The notes beneath the pieces are model-generated. The model had not been told where the DNA came from, searched no databases, and saw only the letters and a list, made by a program, of their open reading frames with translations. A stretch of 64,000 nt of DNA from Rhyzopertha dominica (taxonomy: Eukaryota > Arthropoda > Insecta > Coleoptera > Bostrichidae): positions 3,348,002 through 3,412,001 of the forward strand of contig QCXZ01000138.1 of assembly GCA_025024175.1 (NCBI GenBank), read 5' to 3'. Below, piece by piece: positions 23,131 through 33,174 of the stretch (position 1 is its first letter; each line of letters opens with the position of its first letter). The translations under genes were made by a program, and so were the position numbers.

Positions 23131-23395
23131 CAGTGGCGTAGCCAGAAAATTTACTTGGGGGGGGGGGGCAAAGCTCCAAACACAAGAAAAATGTCATTAC
23201 AAACACAAGAGAAAACCAGAAGAGGTGTGACTTAAATTTTAATGTTTAATTTGCTAAAATGTTTATTATACAACAAATAATAGTTTGTACTGTTAAATGT
23301 AAAAAAGCTGCTATTCCATTATTAAAATAATTTAGTTCCTGGGGGGAAGGGGGGGCAGAAGGCAATTGCCGCCCCCCTCCCTGGCTGCGCCACTG
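23131..23395. mobile_element. Non-autonomous hAT-like MITE, 265 bp
   Basis: Terminal inverted repeats start CAGTGGCGTAGCCAG at 23131 and, on the complement, CAGTGGCGCAGCCAG at 23395. The 8-bp flanks are CTTGTGGA (23123-23130) and CTTATGGA (23396-23403), a target duplication with one substitution. Eight-bp duplications and CAGTGG-type ends point to the hAT superfamily. Both ends carry G-runs just inside the repeat (12 G at about 23157-23168, and G-rich blocks at 23341-23355). No transposase is encoded. Confidence 0.8.
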
Positions 23396-23403
23396 CTTAT
23401 GGA

Positions 23404-24098
23404 TATTATCGTATATACTGAATTCATATAACACTTTATTTTCCACACTGTGACTAGATTTAATGAACGGGTCCGTGCAATAATCAACGCGCAGCGATAA
23501 CATTTTTATGCATAGCTCGCAATCGCCCGTCGGCGGCAAAAGGAAGGATCCGTCTTCCGGCTTTATTATACCTGCTCGGTGGATCCGCGGTCGCTTGATA
23601 AATCCGCAGAGAAGTCTTCGGTTTTCGCGTAATTCGTCAGCGTTTTCCCGGCAACGCTGGATTGCGGCAGCAATTAATTTCTCTTGCTTTGCAAAGTGTA
23701 TACCAAGTAATACCTAACGTAGCTCGCGGCCCTCTTATCCATTGTGCTTCACTGTAGCTTGCGCCTAGCAGCATCACTCAACGTGCTTGCACTGCAGAGC
23801 GGTCTGGGGATATGAGGCGGTGCCATTGTGTACACGTTTCATCGCCAGACATCATTTATTCCAAGTTTTTGCCTTACCTTGCAGAATGCTGTAATAAGTA
23901 TTGCGGTCGCGATTATGCCAACGTGCTCTCGAAGACGCCTAGATAACTTATGGAGATGATTTCGTTTAGATCATTGGAACAAGTGACGTTTTTCAAATAA
24001 GCTCGTTATGTTATGATAGAATGTCGAGAAATTCTGAACTAATCGAGGGCTGGCAAAGCGTAACACATAAATACAAATAAATCAAACATTGGCGAAAC
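23404..24098. other. No recognisable gene; moderately G+C-rich patch
   Basis: At 23500-23720 the G+C content rises, with repeated CCG/CGG trinucleotides. No exon, RNA or repeat was recognised. It may be regulatory or the relic of an unknown element. Confidence 0.4.
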
Positions 24099-24284
24099 AT
24101 CTTACCTGATAAGAAATTAGGATGGCAATGCCATCTGTCAGCATTACACTGACATGATGACAAAGCCACCTAGCCGCCTTAACGGGTACTACTTCCTAAA
24201 GGAAGTGACCTGTAGCCTAACAAATTGGCATGCAACTGCATACTTCAGTTTGACAGCAGGCCCCCACGGCACTTTTTGTTTTGG

Positions 24285-24292
24285 TATATAAG
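24285..24292 (+). promoter_or_regulatory. TATA-like box of the ribozyme element
   Basis: TATATAAG begins 18 bp before the closing stem at 24303. The 14.3-kb copy has the same octamer with the same 18-bp spacing (14284 to 14302), and the 47.2-kb copy keeps a mutated version. Conserved spacing suggests a promoter role, but no transcript start is known. Confidence 0.4.
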
Positions 24293-24333
24293 CAAAATCA
24301 GTTCTATGCCGTGTTGTCTACACTAGACCTAAA

Positions 24334-24376
24334 CTACACTGATGAGCTGTAATGACAGCGAAATAGTTATCTGCAG
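24334..24376 (+). ncRNA. Type I hammerhead ribozyme, canonical core
   Basis: CTGATGA at 24339-24345, helix II GCTGT/ACAGC with an AATG loop (24346-24359), GAAA at 24360-24363, a two-pair helix III with an AGTT loop, and an AUC cleavage triplet ending at 24371. Helix I is CTACA (24334-24338) with TGCAG (24372-24376), four pairs and one A-C mismatch. It is followed by internal loops and the 21-bp outer stem. All invariant family positions are present. The innermost helix I pairs (A-U, C-G) are G-C and U-A in the 14.3-kb copy: compensatory change. The tiny helix III suggests weak monomer cleavage or dimer action. No other RNA class fits as well. Confidence 0.85.
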
Positions 24377-24429
24377 TTGGTTGAGGTGTAGACAGCACAG
24401 CATAGACATGCATTTTATCTTACCTGATA

Positions 24430-26480
24430 GTTAACTTACGGCACTTCACTGGCCCTTTGGAACTTGATGAAGCCGTCAACCGGCAAGTTGTAGCAAGNAN
24501 TGGCATTCCTAGGCCCCAGTCTTTCGATCAGGCANTCCATACATTGTATGGTGCCTTGCTGTACTAATGGTGTTTATAGTATGCAGAGGTTTCTGATCAA
24601 CTTAGGAGGTACTCTATAGGAAACCTCCTTAGCTACTACCACTTGACTTGGAATTAGCTGAGTATCCATGGTGCGCACCAGGCACCACAATTATAGCAGT
24701 ATATCCCCTTTTGATAAGCATATACCTCTCGGGAAATTCATAAGTACTGCTTCATTTTCCAGAACAGAACTATACTATCGTGAAAAGTTTTAGTTGTTGG
24801 CCTTTAACTTAACCAAAGAATTAACTCTTGGAAGTTAAATAGAAGAACGGCTTCTTGAATGAGAGAAATGTTCACTAGCATTCTCATTCATCACTACGAC
24901 GTATGTTAAAAATATATTAATATTCTTACATATTTACTGCTGAATATTCATTATTAACAACAGTTTCTGGCGAGCACAACAATTATTTTTTTTTGCTTTA
25001 GGATAACTGTTACTACAAATGTAGTAAGCGATTTAAGGTGACTGGTGGAATTATTACAATTGGACGGTAATGCTCGGAGAAAAGAGCAATCCTTTTCTTC
25101 TTTGAGCTTCTACTGTAAACAACTTTTTGTGGCCGTTCCTCATTTTCAATCACAATACACTGACAGTTCCTTTGCCCCGAAAACATAAATATTCATCATT
25201 CAACATGCACCTGTTTTGTGTTATTAGATTGGAAAATGCTGTATCCATGCCAGATTTTGCTGTATTTAGTTACAAAAAGTTGCTACTAAGTTTGGTGACT
25301 TTTCATATGTTCATATGTCACATCACGAAAAAAGTAGGGTCGCCATTAATTCCAGAAGCTAGAGTCGTTTATTTCATGAAACGATACTAAAATATTCAAA
25401 TGAATGTGCAAGAATTGCACTTGTACTATGGTGCTGAAATATATTTTCAACGCTTCCTTGAATACGTATACTAATACGTTTGTGGTAGCTGCACGAAACT
25501 TACTGTGTATCTATGCAGTTTAATGATCCATAAAAACCCAGAGACAACATCATAAACGGTAAAGCTTCAGAACAAACGACGTAATATTTTATACTTTTAC
25601 TTCTTTGTAAACATGTAATTGTGGATGTACAGTAAAGAAAATATTATGTACATTGCAGTATCCATTACATTCTAATCAACCCGTAACAAGAAGTCTATTA
25701 ATCGTAGAATGCAGACAACGCAAGTTGGAACGAACTGCATAAAATTGCTATGGAATATTAAGGTGTCTTATGTATTTAACTGACGTGAGGCTTTCTCAAT
25801 GGATTTTAAAGCGGGATGGTGAGGCAGTAAATCCAAAACTGTATGTTTTCGATTTTATAATAACATGTCAAATTTCTGGGTAATGTATTGTTTCTTGTGG
25901 CGATGTATGATTTCGTATAATTTGAGTTTCAAGCTATTTGGGCTATTTAACTATATCAGCTTTCTTAGAATTCAATGATAGTGCTGGATTTGTCATTATG
26001 CTAATGGTGAGGTATCAACAAGAACTAACAAATTCTTCGGTAAGTTGAGGATTATCTTGCTGCCGTTTTCCATCTCTGAATTAATCTTGAAGTTATAGTT
26101 TAAACATTAAGGGGCATTCTGGTAAAAAAAATACGTTTTCCCACCCAGCATGTACGTACCATAATAAATTTATGTCCTTTCAATATATTCGCAAATAACC
26201 ATTTCTTTAAATCATCGTCCACTTTTCCGAGAAAGTGTATCCATGGTGTAGATAAGTATTGTAGAGGTAGAAAATCGGCACATCTCGACTACGAAGATAT
26301 TCATTTTTGCGAAGTGATCTGATCTCATGTTTCTCAAATTGTTCTGTATTCTACGCCAAATGGACCCTATAATAAGCCACGCCATTCTATTTTTGTCTTT
26401 ATTTTGTTCTTAAATCTAGCTAAGCTAACACATATACAATAAGAGCTGGGTGTAGTTTATTGTTCTAATTAAACTGTAAT
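24430..26480. other. No recognisable gene
   Basis: Three ambiguous bases occur at 24498-24533, pointing to poor assembly support. The 87-codon frame at 25127 is unrecognised. No repeat boundaries were seen. Confidence 0.5.
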
Positions 26481-26488
26481 AAAAGACC

Positions 26489-27050
26489 CTAACCACAACA
26501 TATAGTATTTTGGCAGTAAAAGCCAGTTTTAAACGAAAAGGCTTTAGGTTGCTTTGTAATGCTTTGGTAAGCCCAAATTCGAAGGGAATTTTGATAAATC
26601 TGTATTCCACAGAAGTAGTAGGTAAAGACAAAGTGGTTGGTGTCTTGAGATTTTAGAATTTTTTTCAAAGTTAGCTTTGATAATGGAAAATTGACTAATC
26701 TATTAACTAGGAAGTTCACAGTAGAAATTTTATGCTGATAAGAATATTAAGACTCATTGATATAAACGTATTTGTATTTTTTCTGTACGCATATTTCGTT
26801 GTTCTTTCTTGTCACCAGTACATGTAAAAACGGAAGACTTCCTTGTCCTTCTTTTTCCATTGTGAAATTGTGAAGAGGGAATATAAGTTTTCTAAAAAGT
26901 TATCCATATCACATTTATTGATGTCAAAGACGGCAAAAACATCATTGAAGTAACGCAACCATACGCGAGAGAAATACTGGTTGTTATTTTTTAAACCTGT
27001 TTCGAATCGACCCATAAATAACTTAGCCAGTGTGCTGGTGTACTTACTTA
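26489..27050 (-). pseudogene. Decayed Penelope-type reverse transcriptase fragment
   Basis: The minus strand shows RT blocks in two or more frames. First is FSRVWLRYFNDVFAVFD (27015 frame), where the catalytic YVDD reads YFND. Then come the SLFTISQW region and a VTRKNNEI-type segment near 26812. A second frame (26719 down) reads FLVNRLVNFPLSKLTLKKILK, like the linker after the RT in Penelope-like elements. The GIY-YIG domain and terminal repeats were not found. Divergence from the copies at 18.4 and 49.1 kb indicates a different, older family. Open alternatives are other RTs with the same RYVDD and LPFLDV arrangement. Confidence 0.6.
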
Positions 27051-27240
27051 TCTAGTGACTTTGCCCAGCGGTTGTCTGTATTGTAGATAACAATAAGAAG
27101 TTAGTATAGCCTACTGGCTATCGTAGTCTCTGAAACGTGGGCTTATACTCAGAGAATATTCAGCAAGAGCCACGTTTTTTAAGAAATCAGTTTTTACGAT
27201 AGTTATTATTTCATGAAAATGCTAAATAGTTTATACTGAG

Positions 27241-27582
27241 TTTCTATAAATGATCCATGCATCCAGGGCGCTTATGGAAATTATCAACTAAATAAATTTG
27301 CCGCCTCTCAGGGAAGTGACGTATACTTGTCGATTTTTGAATTATTTGATATATTTTAATATGAGAAAACGCCTGGGAGTGTGTATTTTCAACATATTCT
27401 GTAGTGTTTTGTGGGATAATTAACTTTAAGGTTGCAGAAAGCTCACATTTCGGAGCTGTGGTGTGACAATTATCTGCAACTACTATCGCCATGCATATTG
27501 CAGCTTGGCAGCAGTTACATAAAGGCGGCATAAAGAATTCAGAAATTAAAGCCGTCCGCGTTGCATGAATCATTTATAGAAA
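27241..27582. mobile_element. Candidate MITE with 21-bp terminal inverted repeats, 342 bp
   Basis: TTTCTATAAATGATCCATGC at 27241 is the complement of 27562-27582 over 21 bp with one mismatch. Weaker pairing continues inward. No clean target duplication was identified, so superfamily is undetermined. A 109-codon minus-strand frame fills most of the interior but resembles no transposase and is probably chance. Confidence 0.5.
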
Positions 27583-27949
27583 TCCCGTATTTAGACGCAT
27601 ATTAATTACTAAGGGGATTAAAATACCTTTACTTAAATAATGTTTATAAGAAGAAGATAATTATTGTCCTATATGTTGAACCGCTTTAAGTATGATCGCA
27701 TATGTGGAAGGTCAAATTTCAGATTTGAACTACACTGTAATTGTGCTTATGTATGTTTTTTGATCCAACTACCTCCATATATTATTTTAAACACAAATGT
27801 TTTTTTTTTATTTAACCTACACTTCCTTCAAAAGTCTAAGTAAGCCTTAATTTAGGTTACCCATTCTGCAGAGAGATATCTAATAGTAATTAAATTAGCC
27901 TTCCCCTTCGTTCAGTTCTTAGAAGCTGTATTTATTACATACCCATTAA
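27583..27949. other. No recognisable gene
   Basis: AT-rich with no recognised element. Confidence 0.5.
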
Positions 27950-28760
27950 ATAAACTCCGGCGGGCGGCGTGAAATCAAAAAATCTCGGCAGCGAGCATCC
28001 ACGTGCGTGTGGAGTTACGCTACGATTACTAATAACAAAAACCTCCCCGGCTTCCGCGTTGATTTATTGACTTTGTTGTTGGTAAACATTCTCATTGTGC
28101 CAGGATGAATACGCGTTTATCGTGAAAGAAAATCGGCCAACCCAGTGGGAGTAAATGCAGGAATATGAATTGTGGTAGAAGTTTGTTTTTTTGCCGTTTC
28201 CATTCTCCCTTTATTTCCTGTTTATTTATTATACACGAGCCCGGCCTGAAAGGAATCCACATTAAAATACGGAACGCAATGAGTTAAGAAGTTGAACAGT
28301 ACGGTTAAATCGAATGGAAGCAATACGGCGCGAGTCGGGCGAATTTCACTTATTAAATAACAATTTTGAGCTAATCTGGAAGCTGAGCATCAAAGGGATA
28401 AAAGAGCAACAAAGTGAAGCGCGTTAATCTTTATTTAATTAAACTAATCGCCAAGTGCGGTTGCCTGCAGCAGTTCGAACCGACACGTGCTGCGGCCCGT
28501 ACCAAATAAATTAAGTTTTATAGGCCCGTTTTATTCGAATATCACTTATTAAATCATTCTCTGTTTTGTGCCGGGGGCCGGCGTTGGCTTCCAAGTTTGT
28601 TTCTTTGGGCTACCTTTAACGATTTAGTTCCTTTGCTGTCTATTACTCAACGTCGATAAATCGAAAGTGCAAACATAAAAGATGCATTGGTTTGTTATTC
28701 GCGCAGTCGTCGTCTGGAAAATATCCGGCACACAACGATGGATCAGGGTTCATTTTCTGT
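27950..28760. promoter_or_regulatory. Candidate conserved non-coding / cis-regulatory block
   Basis: Compositionally distinct from its AT-rich flanks: G+C-rich patches (GGCGGGCGGCG near 27961, CCGGGGGCCGGCG near 28572) alternate with homeodomain-like sites such as TTTAATTAAA (about 28433) and TTTATT repeats. A TCACTTATTAAAT 13-mer occurs twice (about 28347 and 28540). Such blocks are typical of enhancers near developmental genes. No exon was recognised. This is inference from composition and motifs. Confidence 0.25.
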
Positions 28761-30530
28761 CCTTCGAACAGCGTGGCTCAAGTACCTAGAGACGGCAGCC
28801 ATTGTGGGTAGTTGCATCAAAATGCAGACAATTAGGGGGATTTCCGATCTAGCGTAAACAGCCTTTCTTTGAACCTGCAATGCAATGCAATTTTGGATTT
28901 TATATACTTATTATATTTCTATTTTACAGAATACGAATTGCAAGCTTTGCCAATTACAAATAGTAAACATTTCGATGAAAATAAGCTTTGAAATCGACCT
29001 AACTTTTCAAACAACAATTATTTTTTATACAAGACATTAAAACTGAGATTTATTGATCGAGTAAGTTGAATAACTCAGTTTAATGGTCGTAGGCCAAATT
29101 CTGTTTATTTTTCTACCTATAGCAGAATTCACATAAAAACTAATGTTAGTTAAAAATTAACTTTTATTAAGCGCGCTTATAAATCGTAATACTATAATGG
29201 TGTGAATTCCAATAACAATTTTGTTTGCATCCTTTTTCGTAAAAATTAAGACAGGATGTGTACAATGTGCAAAGACGAATTTTGAGACGAAAAACTTCCA
29301 TCAGATGCGCAAAAAATTTATCAGAGGTAGTATTCAATCAACACTTCAAAAACAGTAAATGATGTGCGAAAAATAGTACCTTAAGTATGATGTCCTTCTG
29401 ATGAACTACATATATTTCAAGGAAAGCATTCGAATAAGCGAGAGCAACTGGTCTTCGACAAGAGGTTAGGCCTTATTTATTTACTTTAATTAGAATTAAA
29501 TTTTACATTATCTTGAATTTAGGCTTTTGAGTGGTATAATAAGAACACTAGTTGTCATTAAGGGTCTATATAAACATACAAACATACAAAAGCTGTACTC
29601 TGTTAGTAATAAGAATTAATGAATTTAAATTTGGTGTAATAAATCTTTGATCTATTAATTTGTCACGGAAAGAAGTGAATGTATTCAATAAACATTCCAG
29701 AAACTTCGATACATCATTTAGCAGCGTACACGGATTATAGTTCAGGGTAATAGTAATACATGACAACTATACTTTAGTTGATGAAATCAACAATACTTTC
29801 AACAGATATGATATGTAAGTCAACACAAAATAGAAATTCCAATGATGGTTTTAGTACTCTTGTATTAAATAAAACTTTAAATAGTAGCAACCTCATCCTA
29901 ATTAAGTGTAATAATTGATAAAGATAACAACATAACCATGTTTGAAAAGCCAACTTATATTCCGAGAGTTACAAATTTTGTTGACAGAACTCGGAATCTC
30001 TGATATAAATGACTTTATGGTGTTCATTAACTTCGTCAGTAGTATCAAATCTATTTTCTAAGGAAAAGAATCAAGCAATTTTTAGAATCAAAAATTACGA
30101 AAGCTAATACTGGCTTTAAATTTTACATTTATATAAAACCAATCGCGATTGATATCATAATTTATTCTCTATGATTCCTGTAATCTCGAATGTCGTAAAT
30201 TTGCCCTATTCAGTAGTTCACCTTTTGCTTACCTTACTTTTGATTGCTGTTGTCCTTGGGATTCAATATGATGTCATCCGACAAATAGCTATCAACAATA
30301 GATTTCTCTTACAATATATTCTCATAAATACAAATTTTTTTTCTTGATCTTGATAACAAACCGTAGGTTTCTATCATTAATTTTGGCAAAATTACATATT
30401 ACAGTTCAAAAATTTAAAAAGCATAATCTCAAAGCTACATTTGACGCTAACGAGGCTCATTCAGGAGTTTATAGATTATAATAGCATGAATGCATTTTAT
30501 TTTACTTCTAACAGTTAGGGATCTGAATGA
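28761..30530. other. No recognisable gene
   Basis: Nothing assigned; short chance frames only. Confidence 0.5.
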
Positions 30531-30534
30531 CAAC

Positions 30535-30569
30535 CTGAAGATGCCACCAGATTCGAGTGGCGAAACATT
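30535..30569 (+). ncRNA. Hammerhead-like motif (Penelope type, weak)
   Basis: CTGAAGA at 30535-30541, an unpaired T, helix II GCCAC/GTGGC (30543-30547 with 30557-30561), GAAA at 30562-30565, then CATTT. The core and helix II are good, but helix III and helix I are poor, so it is probably a relic. About 20-30 bp downstream an ACAACAGACCACGG segment resembles ACAACAACCACGG following the motif at 50.0 kb, supporting a Penelope origin. Confidence 0.4.
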
Positions 30570-30619
30570 TGCGCTACACCAGTAAAGACAACAGACCACG
30601 GCAAAACAGCCCGATAATT

Positions 30620-33074
30620 TCAACAAGCTGTTCGCTTTTTGATGTTGATTATACACGCTGAAATGTCTCATATTAACTCATAAACTAATGCTTTAACAGA
30701 TTAAAGATTAATTATTTTATTTAATTATTATGGACACAGAAGAGGTATTGAAATTTTTGATACATAAATCCTTTATTAAAATGATGCATTAACTACCAAT
30801 AAAATTTCTTTTAAAATTCCTAAAAAGGCTGACGAATTACAGGTGCTATATCTACTTACCATAGCGATACAAATTACCAAGGCGGTTATCTTCTTCTTAT
30901 AGTGCCCTTCCTTTTCTAACCAGCATCATGATAATCACACTATAAGGATTTAAAGGATTAAAGGTTAACTTTGTCGTCAGTACCTTTCTTTTGTCGTGTA
31001 AAAAGCATTCGCTTAGTTTTCACAGTAGGCAAGCCACGGGAATTAATGAAAATTCTTCTTCTGAACTTTCAAACAGAATGGCCGGAATTATTATATTTTC
31101 CAGTAATATACACAAAATAATCCGAATTATTGGTAAATATTATATGAGAGATTACACACAGCACTACACTTAGTAAATTAAATGTACAATATAGTTAAAA
31201 ACTGTCAAATGCAGAATATGCTCCCTAATCCGTCTTCAGGAGTATGTGGTTCAACAAGAACACAATAAAAGGAACTCGAAAAGTAAATACTGCCTTCAGA
31301 TTCAATTTATCGCGTTCTTTGTGCCCTTTCTACTGTCCGTGAGGGGTGGCTTCATTAAAGAAGGAGCCTCTTTGGTTCCTAAGACCTCGACAAGGATTTG
31401 ACTGGCTTATTAATTCTTTTGTAAAATTTATCCCGATAAAATTAATTTTAAGATCCTCTCGTGGAGGACCCTAAAACAGCTAAAAGTTTCACTGTAACAG
31501 TTGCTAAATAACGAAGTTCTAAAACATGCGACTGATGCGTAGTATTCTTAAATGCTGGATTCTTCAATGAACAAGAATAGTTCCTATTAATTATATTTAC
31601 CTGATGCTGTTTTTATGTTTCAAAAGACTTCCTGAATTATCTGCAATCCAACGTATCGTATTCACTGTGTTTAATCTCTCCTTACAACTTTATTGAACCT
31701 GAAGAAGTAATCGCTACTACTGCTCGCTTTCCTAAAATTAAATCCTGAATCTAGGAATTGTTATTATTAATGTGCCTAGATACACACTAAAGCAGAGAAA
31801 ACAATTGAAGCATAGCTGAAAATACAATGTTGAAGGTTGTATTGTTAGAAAGAATTCCCTAACTTCGAGTAATCCATGTAAGCTCGACAACTTGACCATT
31901 TATGGTAGCAACGTATCATTTTCTCTACGAACATTCGATACCATTCTAGAAAAAAATGGATTAGAGGTATATAAGGGCGACATAGCGAGGATCAGATTAG
32001 TGCAAACTTGGTTAGTTCGTGTGAGAATTTTAGTTATGGCTCGTGCTGTAGGTGTCAAACAAAGTACCATCTTGGCTGAAATATTTATACTGGTTACCTA
32101 GAAATTCTGTGCCACTAGAAAAAACTTACAGAATTACCGTGCGATTGATAGGTTGTTTCGAAACTTTTTCCTATCCATTTACTATTTAATTACTTGTTTA
32201 TATAAAACTAATTAGACTTTCACGTAAACACACAAATGTAACTCAATATGACGTCATCAATTCAAGGTGTGCCAAGGGTCACGACGTAATATGATCACAA
32301 ATTACAAATAATTTGTGTAACACGCGTTAAACGTATACCAATAAATAACTTCGTGAGCAAATCGATGCTAATGTGTTTTGTTTGTTACAGGTATGTGAAA
32401 CGTGACTTGAGAATTTACCATCTGAAAACACCGCTACGCTGTCCAATGGACGAATGACGACGTCATTCATCACGGTATTTATATTGAGTGTTAAGCTGTC
32501 ATGTTGCAATAATTATGTAAAAATTATCATGTACGATGTCACTGACACCTAGACGAGATGTTGAGTGCTATCGGCATAAATTATTGTTATAATTAGCTGT
32601 CAAAGATTTTTGCCGGATTCAATCATATTTATCATAATAATTTACTGTTAGATGCAGCTTTCAATTCAGGGGGGGGTCAGCTAACAGGCTCAATAGTACT
32701 TTATTGTTATAAGTCGAAATAATTTAATCAAACAGCAAAATTAATTTCTCGTTTTCTTGTTTGGTCGCTAGAGATTAATGCGCATCACACCCGCTCGCAG
32801 CCGATTGTTCAGTTATTTTTTATGTGAACATGTGACACGTACTTGTATGTTTATATTTAAAAAGGATTTAAGTAAAAATATAAGTAGGGTAGTGCTTGTA
32901 GAATTGCAAGAGCAATAGCCGCATTACCATGACTTTCAGTTTTTCGTTTTCCCAAAGATGCCAAAAACGCTATATATATTAATTTTTGCTTATTTATTTT
33001 CTGAAGCAAGCATTTTGTTAGATATTTAGCGCATTTCTTTGTGACAGAGCAGTTTTAGGAGAAAAGAACACACT
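30620..33074. other. No recognisable gene
   Basis: AT-rich. Frames up to 69 codons (31892) are unrecognised. No repeat ends were seen before the assembly gap. Confidence 0.55.
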
Positions 33075-33174
33075 NNNNNNNNNNNNNNNNNNNNNNNNNN
33101 NNNNNNNNNNNNNNNNNNNNNNNNNNNNNNNNNNNNNNNNNNNNNNNNNNNNNNNNNNNNNNNNNNNNNNNNNN
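33075..33174. other. Assembly gap, 100 N
   Basis: A run of exactly 100 N, the conventional size for a gap of unknown length between contigs. The left arm of the palindrome starts at the first base after it, which matters for judging whether the palindrome is real. Confidence 0.98.

Larger units (their letters stand above)
24112..24416 (+). mobile_element. 305-bp short retroposon carrying a hammerhead ribozyme
   Basis: A 13-bp direct repeat, ATCTTACCTGATA, lies at 24099-24111 and 24417-24429, exactly flanking the unit, so this is one insertion event. The 5' half (24117-24278) ends in a TTTTT run and recurs at 57429-57590, with about 155 of 162 identical positions and no indels. The 3' half has TATATAAG at 24285-24292, then a 21-bp closing stem (24303-24323 with 24386-24406, one mismatch) around a canonical hammerhead. 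It encodes no protein, so it must borrow enzymes, perhaps from the Penelope or LINE elements present. Related 3' halves lie at 14.3, 22.5 and 47.2 kb. The name and mechanism are inference; the boundaries are seen. Confidence 0.8.

Noticed and set aside
23157..23168. Run of 12 G as a possible G-quadruplex regulator
   Set aside because: It is part of the terminal region of the hAT MITE and needs no separate explanation.
27244..27573. 109-codon minus-strand frame as a gene
   Set aside because: It lies inside a MITE-like inverted repeat and has no recognisable domain.
31695..31735. CTGAAGA with an AGTA/TACT helix near 31697
   Set aside because: The GAAA box is absent (ACTG instead), so it does not meet the hammerhead definition.
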